DNA from: Rutidosis leptorrhynchoides
Taxonomy: Eukaryota > Streptophyta > Magnoliopsida > Asterales > Asteraceae
Reading direction: 5' to 3'
Length of the DNA stretch: 64,000 nt
Assembly (NCBI RefSeq): GCF_046630445.1
Contig: NC_092341.1
Span: 6,388,001 to 6,452,000, forward strand
In this document: positions 35,201 to 50,575 of the stretch, one piece after another
How positions within the stretch are numbered: position 1 is the first letter of the stretch
Layout of the letters: the number at the start of each line of letters is the position of its first letter
Position numbers and translations under genes: made by a program
Notes under the pieces: generated by a model
Database searches by the model: none
What the model was told of the DNA's origin: nothing
The model's input: only the letters and a program-made list of their open reading frames with translations

Positions 35201-38200
35201 TTATATACCTTGGTGACGATATCGCCAAAATGGTCAAGTAGAACGTGTTTTGCTAACCCTGCATGAACATCTTCATTACGTGTAACACGTAATTGTTCCT
35301 TGAAATCCCTGATTAACAAAAAGTTTTGTTGGACAAAGTCTTCCATTTGCTTTGTAATGCCATGACGATAGAGTACAACTGATGTGTTAATTAGACAGCT
35401 ACCATCACCAAACAGATAATTATCCAACAAATCCTGTCCAAGACATGATGTTAGTGTTTGACTTCAATTTTAACAAAGATGATAAACGATAAAATTCCAT
35501 AAATGCTCAAAAATGGGTCATTGTATACATAAAATAACTAAATTACCCTTTTCTCTTGTCGTTTTCGGATAGTTTGGATCTAAACGGACAAAGGGTACTT
35601 TAGTCAATTAGGTGGATGAGGGGCTTTTGAACAATATGTAAACTTATTGAACCCGAAAAGGTGGAAAAAGTATGAGTGACAGTTAGATGAATCAGTGTAA
35701 ACCACAGGGACCAGTTATAGATTTTATTAAATATAATAGTAATATAGTTAATACTTATATAACAAAAATAATAGTTACTTTGGGGTATAACAAAAAACCA
35801 TTTAATGTCTTCTGCTGTCACAGAAAATAATTGAATTAGGGAAAAGATGAATATGATAATAGATAAATATATAAGTCAACAGTTTGTAAAATATACATTC
35901 AGAAAATAATAAAAATTTTTGATTTATAAAAAAAGTAGTACCTTGGATATCTTGAATTCAGGACTAAACTTCTCGAGGAGAAGACGTATCCGACAAGCAG
36001 CAGCTCCTACAATTTTACAATCATGGTTGTTTTCAACAGTCGATAGCAGCAAACATTCATCATCTAAGGTGTTGCACAATGTATCAAACAGTTGCTGCAA
36101 ACAGTGAATTAAAAAGCTGAGCATCTTCATAAAAAAAAAAGGTCAACAGTAGTTATCATTATATATAAAAATGTGCATTCATCGAACAACCTTTTGTCGC
36201 TGCATGCATTTATAAACAATTTCCTGATTGTGTGAAAAGGAGCACCCAGAACTGTTTGAAAACAAACTCTGTAGTGGCAAACTACGTTTCTTTAAGCGAT
36301 CCAAACCCTCGGCTAAATTATAAGCTGCCACTCTATGTGATTTTTGTATCTCAACTAGATGATCAATGTACGAAACAGACCTATTAACCTACACAAAAAA
36401 AAAAAAAAAAAAAAAAAAATTAGGTACATCAAATTGAAAGCATAAACTTTGCACAAACTTTACAGATTACATGGAACTTAATGGTACTATAAAAGGTGGG
36501 GCATTTACACCCAAGGAGTTTTAATTGCGTAACCCATATAGGGAACACACTGAAAAACACCAGTTTTGACATGTTACACAATCTACTGACCCATAAAGGT
36601 GGAACATTTACACCAGTTTTGAAAAGCAAATTAATTAGGCCAACAAATTACCTCGTCGAGTTTAAAATCCTCATGAAAGTTCGAGCAGACTAGTCTTAAA
36701 TGGACCAGTGAGGATATACTTTTGAAGAAGTACTCATTTGCAGTTTTCCAGTCGGTTTCAAGACGACTATCCATAGAAAGATTCCGGGCCTTTTCTAGGG
36801 CAGCAACATCAAGGTTTTCAGAAGACAGCCTGTTTTCTTTTAGTAGCAAATGCTCGATAATGTAGGATGGTTGTAGAAACCATCTGCCTGATTTGTCTTT
36901 GTCTGCCACTGACTCATCCTATAATGATGCAACCCCACCAGAAGAAAATAACTATTAAAGATACATCTACAAGATACTTTAATAATTATAATAAACTAAA
37001 GACAAAACAAATTATAAATCAAGTTCCAATTTCCTTATAAACGTGTTGATCAATGATATGTAACTTCTGGCTAAAAATGACACTCAAATAGGATGAGCAC
37101 GTCATATATTAAATTATAAAAGTTAATTTAAAAGGAATGATATCAATTGTAATCATACTTAACACAACTGTTTATTGAGATTAACTAGACAAACAAGTAT
37201 TCAGGACAACCCAACACGTTTATTAAGAATACTACTTAACACAAGACTTAACCAATTTTACAAAAGAATAATGATAAGTATTAAGCAAAACTAAGGACTC
37301 AAACTGTGATACCTCAGTTGAAGTAGATGTGTGTTTGGATAATCCTCTTTTCAATAGCTTTAGAAGTTCAGTATGAGCCCTTTGTTTTGCTAATTTCCTC
37401 TTTTCATCCTTCCAAATTTCGCCACAATCAATTACATTTGAACCGAGTCTTTGTAATGTGTACTGAACTTGTGTCCATTCTTCCTTACTAACACCACTTG
37501 AGGATTGAGAATCTATAAACTTGCTAACATTATCAACATTGCCTGCAAATCACCGTTGAGTTACAACCAATAGATAGATTAAGAAAAAAATTAATTGAAT
37601 AAAAAATTTCGAACCTTTTGCTTCCTCCAATGAGACACATGCGTAGTCAGCTTTGATTCCCTTCACAATCTCTATTGCAAGATCTAATTTATTTCTCCAA
37701 GTAGAGGGCCATGTGAACCTGAAACTCATGTTAAATGTAATGAGAACATAAGCATAACAAATTATGTTGAGTAATGGGTCAAAATGGACTCTGATTCAAA
37801 CTAGTCGGGTCAGCTATGAAACAATTTTTTTTTTGTCTATTTTCCTAGTACAAATAAATTCATAAGCTTTTAACAAACCATTTTGAAGCACAGTGGATTT
37901 CAACCGATTCATATTGTAGTTGGCATACAGGTTCAATTTTCTATGTCTAATAAACATATTCCATAAATAAATGTAGGAACAAACCAGAGCATATGTACGT
38001 ACCTCTTTCTATCATCGAAATTAGTTTCGTGACATGCAACGTCAAGAATCCGCTTGTATTTCTCAAAAGAATCACAAAATATAGTACCATCATTAGCTGA
38101 TATTGGTTTTTCTACACATAGAGCTGCTGCTGGACTGAGAATAAGCAATACAGGCTGTTTTAGCACATCCTGTGACATTAAAACATAAATGGTCAAAAAA

Positions 38201-41200
38201 AAAACAAGAAATAAACATGTTTAATAAACCCCAATAAACTAGTCGAAAGGTTTCCACTCACAGTATACTTCAGGATCAACTTTTTAAATTTCTCACGTGT
38301 CTTTTTTGAAGTTTCCATATCCCATTTGCGCGAGTTCTTGAGTTCTTTCAACTCCCCGTCAATATTCTTCCTATTAGATGCTAACTTCTCCAAAATACTA
38401 CATTACAGAAAACAGTAGATGTTAATAAAATAAATAATGTACCCGGCTAGCTAGACCTCATGAGATTATGTATAAAAATATAAGAAATAAATTGTTTACT
38501 TAAGCTAAAACTCACATAGGCAAGAACTGTATGTAGTCGCCGAAAGTATTATACAGAATCTTCATATTGTCATCATGACCACGACTGCACAGCAAAAAAA
38601 AAAAAAAAAAAAAACGATATAAAAAAGAGACCTGCATAAAATAAACTTATCTTCTTTTTAGTCAAGCAACTTTTCGAATTCTGCATTAGAGGAGACATCA
38701 CATAGACAAACCTTAAATTAGATTCCTGATTTATTGCGGTGCTGATGTGGCCATGGAAGGCAAACACAAGTTGAAGACGCATTCTAAATTCCCCAATGCT
38801 AGAAGTCTCAAAAAACTGGTTCAAACTGTGCGTTAATTAAAATGCATATGTTAAAAATCTTTCACCAATTCTCTATAAATTTTAATCTTAGTTACATCAA
38901 ACATTTAAAAACTTGCCTCTTCATCGTGGTCTCACTATAGTCGTTGGTATTCGTAGAATGACTTTGCCGAAGAAGGGAGTATAAAGAAAACCACAACTGC
39001 AATATACAACCAATCATACATAATAAACATCTAACAAGATTATAATAACAATATATAAGAACTACTAAGACAGACAAATGATAATTAAGACACAATTACG
39101 AATCTTTCTGATCAAGCAAAAAAACCCAAAAGGGTGTTTAAATGGCTAATTAGTTAAACCAGTTTTACCTGGCCGGCATTTGTGTCAAATTGAGCTTGAA
39201 CTTCATCAAGTAAAGTGGGCCATGTGTCAAGTTCCATCTTTTGCCATGAGGACACAAGGTCAATAAGCGGATCTAGTTGTTCTGCAAATTGTGATGTGGT
39301 AAAAAATCACATTAGAGATCAGGTATAAAAATTTGGTCTCAATGTAAATATGAGACAAGTAAATACTTACTAGAAAGGGGGAACTTCGAAACAGTTTCTT
39401 GAAGGTTATGAACCCTGTTTAGTAGAAACTGCAAGCCCGACATAGCCTATTATAAGAGAAATAAAAAAAAAAGAACAATAAACACATAGTGAGATGTAGT
39501 AAATATACAAAGCATTATTAGTAAATGAACACCTGCAATAACAATATAGGAGAAAAACCAACAGAATAATACCATGCTTAATAAAAAAAACACACATATA
39601 TAAGGTCTAAACGGATAAACAAAGTTGATAGATGTATTTGTAACACAAAATTAAGATAGTAAGAGTGTATGACCTTAGCGAGAGGGGTGTTCCAAGGTAT
39701 AGACAAGATCATATCAGTAATATCCACAATTTTCTGAAGAGCAGGGTGGTTATCATCCCGTTCGCTTAAAAGACGACGGATTTCTTTTTGAAGATCCATT
39801 ACTGGATCCACCATGTTTTTCAATGATGAAGCATTTGAGTCCTATGTCACCACCAAACAAACACAAAGTTATGAACAAGAAATATATATGTATATGGTCT
39901 TCTACAAACATAATAGATAAGAGCACAAAAGACCTTATAGAAGTTGTAAGCATTAACGGATTTCCGATCATGCTCCAAGCAAAGGCGTAGTACATGTTCT
40001 GGGATAAGCTTTTGATCCAAACTCGAGCATAACAGGCCCTGTAAATCTGAGAAGAATAGTATATAGAATGATATAAAACGAATATCCTAAATGCAACTAG
40101 ACACGTGTCGGGTAATCAAAAAAAATACCTTTACAGTAATCATAAAGTCAGTACCTTTGATAACCATTGTACCCAAATTATAGGAGTCCAAGAAAGAATT
40201 CAGCTTATCAGAAGCAGATACTTGAATATATCCAGTCTGAGTATAATAAGCAAACAACAATTAGAAGCCATTTCAAGCAGTGGTAATAATATAATAAAAA
40301 GTAGAAAGGTCCAAAAAGTCAACTCACAGGTTGAAGGAGATTTGCCGAACCAAATACAGTAATATACACGTTGACCATTTTGTTCAACATAGATTCAGCC
40401 AAGTGATTCCATTCTTTTTCTAGGACTTCGTGCTCTTCATCAGTATTTTGCTATATGTGGCAAGTATTTACATAAGAGCTATAACCTAAGTATTAAAACA
40501 AGTAATCAGTTACACTCAAAATGTTACCTTTTCAACAGATTCTTCGATTTCCTCAGAAGCCAATTCTTGCCACTCTGAGAAAGCTTCGTTTGTGATTGAA
40601 CATTCAACGCTAGATACATCCAATTCAATAACGTTTTTAATATCAAATGTACGAGGCCTGATTCTGTACTGTTGAGACTCGAGTTCTTCTTTGTTTTTAA
40701 CTTGAATCTTCATTTTCATCCAATCGTTTACAAACTCATTAAATATGTCATCCAACAACTGACATAATAAGAAACATTAAACAATAAATATAAGTACACA
40801 TAAATTTGGGCTATCTCTTAAAAAAAAGTTAAATAAATGATCTCAGCAATAAAAAGCTACTACCTTGAACGATGCTTTGTCAAGAAAACGTGCTTGGGCC
40901 ACATAATCCACCACACGAAGAAGAATATTGTGTTGAATTGAAGCTTTCAGTTGAAAATCAGAACCCTAATACATCCATGAAATATGCACTGTTAATCCCA
41001 AATTACTAGAGATGATGGGTCAGCATTATATGATGATTTTAAGATGTGTCTAAACAGACCTCGTGATCAGCATTATTATCTTTGACGGAAGTAATCAAAG
41101 TATTCATCAATTTTATATCGTCTTCACCCATATAAGTAGGGAACGCTTTATCAAAGTTTGAGAGTTTGGCATTAAAGTTATTTTCTTCATCTGAAACAAA

Positions 41201-44200
41201 TTTTCTTGCCATGCCTCTAGGGAACCTTACAAATGAATGAACTGCCCCCTGCAAAGATTTATATTTATATATTTATATATCAATTACCAAAAGAGTATTT
41301 GTGAGGTAGTATTTCGGACAAAAGAAAAACAGATTTAAATATATTACCAAAACATCATCAACGTTTTTCCGACCAGCTCTATTCGAAAATCCTTTATGTA
41401 AACCGCTTGACAGAACCAGCGACAAACCTAATTTCATCTCATATATTGCAACCTGAATAGGTTGAACAATATCAACATACTCTGGGAACTCATTAGATAA
41501 TCGGTCAACAAAACGTGTTGCAGTTTGCTGTGAAAATATATAAAAAGGCAATTGTTAACCGCAGATACAAAAAAATTGCCACTACTACTAATAACAATTA
41601 TATTTCTCATATAGCTAAGCCATTGATACCTGCCAATTATACACTTGGTCAGCAACCTGTTGCATATTTAAACTTCCCATATTCTCTAAAAAAACAAATG
41701 GTTTTGCAACCAAATTCAGAAATTCATTACATTCGGATCTCAAATTTTTAAACTTCCCAGGATCAGAACGGAATACAACCTGAAAATCAGAAGTAAACAT
41801 GTAATTGCAAGTACAAATTTAAGGTGGAGAAAAAGAAAAAGAAAAAAAAAAAAAAGACAATTAATTAATAATATATACCTGTCTTCGGAGCCTATCTCTT
41901 TCGGCTTTAAGATTATTCAGTAATTTTGCTTTCTCAGTATCAGCTTGGCTTAAGACTGAGATTCCAGATAAATGCACACACTCATTTCGCACCTACAAAA
42001 AATGATTTGAAGATTATAACAAACATTCAAAGATAAAAAGAAGATTCCAGAATCGAAGTTAAATGGGCCAAATAATAATACTTGTATATCAAGCTCAAGT
42101 GATGTAATCCTCTCTGTCAGTTGTTCATATTTGAAATTCTTCTTCACAGCTGGATCCACGTCATCACAGCATTGTAAAAGACGATAGCGTAATCCCCCAA
42201 TTCGTAACCAAGCACAACCAACTTCAAACAATGAATCTATCAAACACACAAACATATGGTTAGACAACACAAGAAAGAAAGAAAAAAAACATATTTTGAT
42301 GATGACTCATCATCAGGTGTTTACCTGTTGGATTATTATGAGCATATAGCTCACGAAGGAGTGGCTTGATGAATTTATCTATTGAAGAAACCAGAACACG
42401 GTGGGTTGATGATGTCAGAAGAGATAAGATAACTGACACGTCAGCTTTCTGTTATATATATAACATAGTGTTAAAATTTGGCCCCAAAGGAAGATCTAAT
42501 CAATTAAAATATATACCAACATTTCATATTTCCATTACCTGAGCTGAAAAAATATTTTTTATTCGGGAAAATTTGTCAGCTTCGAAGGACTTCTCATGGG
42601 CGAGTATAATCTGAAAGAAAGGATACAAATGAAATTAGAAATTCGAAAACTCAATGTTAATGTTAATAGTATTCAAATATTTATGACAGTAAAAAAAAAA
42701 AAGGTTGCCTGCTGAAAAAGGGATCGAGCAGATGACAAAAAGAAACTATGGCATTCAGCAACGTGTGGCGAACTTTGCCAAAGGTTGCGTGAAGCAACTC
42801 CAAGCTTCAACTTATGTGCATCTTTATCTTTGATGCCAATTGGATTTTGCCTAATGTCGTTCATCAAAATTTAACATTAATAAAAAGGGATGAAGATAAG
42901 AAACTACCCTTTAAAAAATCATATATAATAAGTTTAACTTCAAAGATTCTTTGGATATAAGTATTAATATCAGTAACTTTATAAATAATAATTCAAAAAC
43001 TTAAAACAACTTATATTGCATGACCATGTTGACACAAATTGACAGAGATAAAGGAAGACATGTATCTACAAAATTCCTTACATAAATTTGTCTAGCAACA
43101 ATGTTGTCACCGGCTGAAAAAGCATGTCAGGTACCAGATCTGCATAATCATGCTGGCTCAACTTTTTCTGCAATCACATAATAGCCACAAACAACAATAA
43201 AGTAAAACACTATTTTATACCCAAATCAAAGAATCATCCTTAGAAAACCATAAATACATCATGTTGTATACCTTCTCACAATTCAAACGATGCGTCCACA
43301 AAGATGTATGCCAATTGAACCACAACTCAAGAACTGTGCTAGAAACGCTTGCATGTGCTGTATAAATAGAGAGATAAGTATAAGGTGAATGTTATAAGGG
43401 CAATTATCTGTGTAGAAAAAAAAAATTGCACTGACCAGATTGGACACATGTCCCAGCACCATGAACCCATGAAATTTTCTGATAAGGAGAGAAATCGGTT
43501 GGAGGCCTTGACGACATGTTTAGTGAAAACTCTATAGCAGATTTCAGAAGCCCACGCAAACAAGATAAACCCTAACATGTATGGTCAATTTATCTATGGT
43601 CAGAGCCTAATACATACATTTTATACATGTAACCATATTGGACACATGTCCAAATTCGAGCAATCAAATAGATAAAATCAGTAATGTGTAAGTAATCGGG
43701 TGAGATGATGATAAAACTTACAGATTCGGATTCGCTGTCATCAAGAGTAATAATATCTTTGGATAACATTTGAAGTAGCCTCATATCAAGACCAAAACTA
43801 GTATTATCATTTAAAGGTACAGTATCAACCCAACAGCTTAATCCACAAGGTTGGCACAACATGTCTGAATTCATCATGCAACAACTTAATGGATCTTGTT
43901 CATTAGTCCCTTTGTTCTTTTCCAGCTTGTCCTTTTCGTAATGGAGCTTATTTGAAAACATCTGCAAAAGTCAAATATAAGCATTCACTTTACTATACAT
44001 CGTTTATAATCACACATCACATAATGAAACATCGTATAAATGTACCAGATACATCTCCTCCATCTGCTGTAAAACATCAAGGTTGTCTTCATCTACATTA
44101 CTCATGATATATGTAGACATGCAAACACCTTCATAATGAATGACAAATAGATCAGAATGTGTGTGTGTGTGTATATACACTTAGAGAGAATAGTTGAGAG

Positions 44201-47200
44201 AAACAGTTGGAAGAAGGTTCTAGAATACAAAAACCAACAGAAATTTTGCAACTTTACCTTCCATGGCAAGACGCCGTATTTCAGGATTTGTAGAAACGGC
44301 AATCTGAATGGAGGCTTCATGGTCTACATATACACGTGATGTTACATAGACAGATAGAGAAAAGAAGAAGCCGTCAAACAAACTAGTGAAATAAAAAAAA
44401 AAGATATATAGACTGTAAAGAAATACCTAGTTCTAGCAAGTTGATATCTCTATTCCAAACGGAACGACAAAGGTTTATAAGCTGCTGTTGCTTTGTATAT
44501 ATCTCAAATGAAGAAGGTGAAAACGGATGACCACCATATGCCCACAGTAACGATTTCTGTGAATCTAAATACACCGATAAAATTCCTTCCAGATCCTTCA
44601 TGTCACCCCACAAAATTGAACTCCATACTCAGTATAAGAAAAAAAAATAATAATAAAATAAAATAAAAGAGAAAAAGGTGAGTAAGAGAGAGGGTACCTG
44701 GACTTCTTCTTTAGCACAAAACTCTTTCAACCTTTTAGCAGTCTTCAACAACGAACGCCATGATATTGGCAAGGAATCAAAATGAGACGAAACGATCCCA
44801 TTCCAAGCTGATACATGATCATCAATGAGCTTTCCATAAAGTTCAAAAAGCACATCAAACAAAGGAGAATCAACAAGCATATCAAGAACTCTTTCTTCAA
44901 GCCTCCTTAAAGATTCTAGAACAGGGATGAAACATCGAGTCTTATCACCATACTTAAACTCGCTCTCAGCATGCCATTGTTGATAGCTAACCCTTAAAAA
45001 CCCGATACACTTAACAGCATTAGCAAATCGTTGACTACACGACTTTAATTCCAGTGAATTCAAATTGGCATAATCCAATGAAAGCATTGGAGTAGAATAA
45101 GATGATACCAAATTCTTATTCATTGTTTTATGACAATCTTTTATACAATTCCATATTGAATGACACAATTCTTCGTTCAGATTCTTTATAAAGGAAGAAA
45201 AGAAAGAACAGTATCCATTTAAATGATCACCGATCCATTTAAACCATAAAAGATAAAGGTTAAGGTCGTGTTCGGTGGTAGCCTGTTCAATAGTCCAGTT
45301 AGCAGCAAACGAAAGTTTCTTGTACGTGAGTGACACATCATCAGCAGCTCTTGTCTGGTTAACAACAACAGTACCCAACCCTGTGACATCAGCTTTTGGG
45401 TATGTGGTGTCATGCAAACGCCCTAAATCGGTTACATACGTCGTCATGGAATCACTGTTACATCCAACATGTTCGATTGAACGTCGACCCAAAGCAGCAG
45501 CAGCCTGGAACGAATTTGAAGCGATCTGAGAACCAAGATACTCGACATACATGCAGTTCTGTTTAACAGAAGATTCAATCGAGTACCATACATAATCGCG
45601 TACCATCAAGGTTGTGGGCCATCCGCCAGGTAAGCATAAAGAAGAATTTCGATAGGATTTATGATTGTAAAGTTCATGCATTGATAAGTAAGAACCAAGC
45701 ACTTCATCAACAACATATTTTCCCTCTAATTCACCTAAAGAAGATAGATACGTGTGCTCAAAACTGATTTTCAAGCTCCAATAAGCCTGATTCCCATTAG
45801 TAAGAAGCCGATTAAATAACTGAACCCATCGCATAAGTTCAAGATTTGAAATGTTGACTTTATGCTGCAACCCACTCATTTTAGCACAAAGATGAGCTTT
45901 AGCCATTGCTTCAACTAAATGTTCACCGGGTATATTTGAAAGTACAAGAAATCTCTTTACATCTTTGAGTTCATTTTCATTTTCATCATGGGTCCCACCA
46001 TTAATCGAACAGTAAGGCTGCATCAAATAGATTTCGACACCTCTATTACGCATGGCTCGTGATACTTCACCATAGGTTGGGTTAACCGTTAGAAACATCC
46101 GAAAGTTTGGGTGAGGACGAAGAACCATCGGTTTTCCATCTATAGAACCACATTCGTTGACCGTTATTGATCCAGATTGCTCAACTAGAGAGTTGATTCT
46201 ATCAAGAACCTACAAAATAAGAGATAGGTGAAAAAAGTGACTTACAATATCAACAAAAGGCTGAACAAATGAATTCTAGATGTGACAAATGGGTGGGTTG
46301 CATAACAGGTAGAAAATGGTTCCATTTTGAAATCTTCACTATCTACTTATATTATGGGTCAAAAAGGGGCAACACGTCTATTTTATATAAAATTGAAGAT
46401 CCAACTCCTTATATATGATGTATTCATTACAGATTGAGTTTTGGTGACTTTTAACCCATTTGACTCTTTTCCCTTTGAGACAAATAGACCCATTCATGAC
46501 AATATGGGTAAAAATACAAACTCTAGTAGATATAAAGATATTAACTATCAAAAAACACATAAAGATATCAACTATAAGAACATAAAATTGATTAAAACCA
46601 TTAAGTAGAACACCAACCGTTGGGTTGCAAAGATTAGCATTCTCGAGTACAATCCATTCACCATTCTCTATGGCCTTAATAAGCAATCCAGTTACCCATT
46701 CAAACTTTGCAGGATACAACTGTTTCTCTTGATCATCTTGCAACCTTTTAACAATCTTCATTAACCTATCGAGATCTTCAATATCTTTTTCCATAACCGA
46801 TTTTAAAATCTCAATAATATCAACTAAGAAAGGAAGAGATTTGAAAAGTTCCTGTATCCAATTTTCAACAGATGAACTAACAAAGCTTGCAGAACCATGA
46901 TCCATACGTGAGGTAAAAGACAGCCATTGGGCAATCAAACCCTTCTGTTTTGTAAAAGATTTGACAGACATGTATGCATTCATGTATCGGTCAACTTGTT
47001 CAATGGCCAATCGATAATGTCGAATAGCATTATACTGCTCGAAACATCCAAGTAACTCGGATATATCAGTAGCAGATGAAAGATTAAGTTCATTTAACAC
47101 GTTTCCAGTTAACTGTGCCATTAATCTTATTAAAGATGTTTTACCAGATGCTGCAGGACCAATCAGCAAAACTAACCACTGATGATGTAAGCATTGTGCT

Positions 47201-50200
47201 ATGGTTTCCAAAATTTGACGCTGACCTGGCAGAATTTTTAGGTCACATGAAGATACTGTGGATGATTGCATGTTATTCCTTTTCACAAATGTGTTTCCAA
47301 TAATCAAGTTTTCTGTATCAAGCTGCAAACGAGGGTATAGATTTATAAATGGTTTCACGCCGAAAACTTGCTCGTATAGCTGAACAACTTGTTGACGGTC
47401 AGCAGATGAACGCATCCGTTGGACATACACAGTGTTGAGAAAACAGTCGGTTTTTGAACTTTCGGGAGCACCTAAAAAAAGTTGAAACATTTATTTATTT
47501 ATTAAAAATGATTCTTGAAAGATAAAAAGATAGATGGATGAAGGGGGAAAGATATTAAGAATAAAACCTTCTATAATCTGGCATGAACGAATAACGTCTC
47601 GTAAATTGAACTCCCATGGTGATCCAGATTGACCAAATTTATGGTTTACCATTGTATCCTCGTACAAACGTTTATTGAATGTAATAAGTTTTGATAGCAA
47701 AGGCACTGGAATAGATGGGTGCAGTTTCTTACAGATGTGATTATGGTCTATCTCATCTAATTCATCAACGTATACCTGAAATAAAGTCAAAACATATGAG
47801 CAATAATGTCATCCCTCGAAAATGAGTATATACACGAGGTGTCAAAATGAGCAGGATGTTTAACATGTCATTATGGGTTGGAAATGTATAACTTCCAACT
47901 AATCACAAACTCGCCAACACTTTTTGTCCATTTATTTTCAAAACAATCAACTTAAAAAGTATTAGTAGTACATAATCATCAATAGTATTATGATAATATA
48001 TAAAATCTGTTCATATAAAACAAATTACTACAAGGTTTAAACTTTTAAATAATAACGCTTTTAGCAGTAGGTTTACAAATAGATCTGTTTCATTGAGCTA
48101 TGATCTTAAGCTGCAGTTCAAATTGAGCTATGATCTTAAGCTGCAGTTCAAACATATGTAACCCAAATTGGCCCATTTATATATAAGTATGTGTGTTCCA
48201 AAATAGCAAACGCCATCCAGCACATATGATAAATGTAGTCCCAATATATAACGGTGCACGTAATACCTACCTTAGTAAAACGGTTGAGGAAAGATTTGGG
48301 AAGGCCTTTTCTGCCACCCCCTTGAGTGGAAGGATTTTGACAAGCAAAAACTCTGAAAGACGAAGGGCACTTGAAGGTATGACCCAACTCTGGGATAAAA
48401 ACTTCTGCTCGATGATCTAAAATTGCATTTAATCCCTGAAAAAAATAGATATATGTTAGTACAAATATCAAAAAAAGAATAATTAATGACTGTGCATATA
48501 GAATTATAAGATCAACTTAGAACCTCCAACACAGATTGAGGAGCAAGATTAAGTTCATCAAGCAAGACCCAAGATCCATTCTTTAAAGCCTGAATAAAAA
48601 TGTTTCAAAAAAACGATATATTAAACATTAAACATACTTGGAAAGTTGATAATATTATATAAGTTATGCAAAACAATTTAAAATATAGTGTTTATAACCT
48701 GCAACAGGATACCATCAGACCAAGCAAACTGCATTCCATCATCACTTTCAACAGGCAAATCGGATCCCAGTAAATCCATCATGTCAGTCTATGATTAATT
48801 TAACAAACAGACAAGTTAACACCATAATAAAATAAAAAAAAGTACAAAAAAAATGGGATGAATGCAGAAATTTACTGACTTGCTCTGATAGGTTAATCCG
48901 TACAACAGAATGTCCAGAAAATTTTCCAAGTGCAAGGACTAAACTCGTCTTCCCAACACCTGGACTTCCTTCCAACAACACTACAAACCACAAATTGGAG
49001 AAGATGGTTAACTTCTCAAAAACCCATTTGACCTTTACCCGTTTGAACTGTTACCCAAGGTGCTACCTATTTGCCACCTTTAATAAATTCTTCAAAAACT
49101 CTACATCTTAACTTAATACATACCAGGTCTTTTAAGCTGCATAGCCCGCAACACACGTAGGGAATTTTCGCGAGTAGTTGGCGCCAGAAACTCAAATCCT
49201 TTAGCCTCAATACGCTTTTCACCTACGCGACACAAAAATGCATTGCATTAGGTAACTCAAGAATATTTCTATAACCACAAAAGACATTACAGAACAAAAA
49301 AAAAAGGACAGTAGACAACACAAAGAAAAACAATTTACTATACACACAATCCTTATTCAGATTACTACAAATACATACTCAAATGACTCACCTTTTTCGA
49401 TATAGAAAGGAAAAGGATCAATTTTAAATAAACTGTCCACATCCATGTCATTACTAGACATTGCCTCACTAGACGTCAGAAGATCAGACCACCCCTTAAT
49501 TTCTGTCTGATTCGATATCAGTGTACTCTTCTGGCACAGTCAACACATGAATTTCAATTAGAAGACATCGGTGTTAAGAACAGATGATCAAATAAAACCA
49601 ACAGTTCAAAAAAAGATCAATGGACAACAGCATATATGTATATATGTATATATATATATTTACCAATACCTTTATCTTCTTAAAAAGAAACTCTAAACAC
49701 TCCTCCCTCAAGTTGCCAGCCTCAACTTTAGAAATTCCGGTACCTATCGTTTTACAGCAATGACATTAAAGATTAAATGAATAAAATCGAAGAATACTTC
49801 TAAAAAAAAAAAAAACTATGAAACAAATGATGATTCAAACTATGACACTACTAAAACCGTCTAAAACCAATAGTGTTATTAAATGCTAAAAAGATTATCA
49901 CTAGAGATCATACCTAAGCTTAGTCCATCAAGCAAAACAAGAAAGGCACCATGCAACAATGCAACTTCCGGACGTAAACTTTTCTCAGTCACGTTGATAA
50001 AATCTATCCAAGACAAAAGATCACGTACAGTAAGCATTCTTCCAGTTTGTTGTGTCTGATTAAACCACTGCAAACATAACAAATCATAATCAAAAACTAA
50101 ATAAATATATGAAAGATACAATATTTCAACACAGAGTAACTTAAAGCAAAACACACCTCCCAGAAATTTATTATAACATTCGCCACCACACGAGAGAGTT

Positions 50201-50523
50201 CAGGATCTGAGATTGAGATCCTACATAACAGAACATGCATTAGACACTTACAATCCAGTTTAAATACTATTTAATTTACATCTTCTAATAAAAATAATAA
50301 ACATACTTACTTTTCTAATGCAATAGACCTGAGTTCGGTTAACTCGCACACGGAAGGTACCCAAATCTCGGTAAATCGATTCCGAAGTGCTGGAGATAAT
50401 TCTTTTTTACCATAATCACCACCGGGATTCATAGTCGCAAGTACAAAAAACTTTTCATGTGCTGTTATTTTCTCAAGTTCAGAACCTCCTTTTTCTGCCA
50501 AAGACTGTTAAAAAGGTAAAACT

Positions 50524-50575
<52 letters not shown>

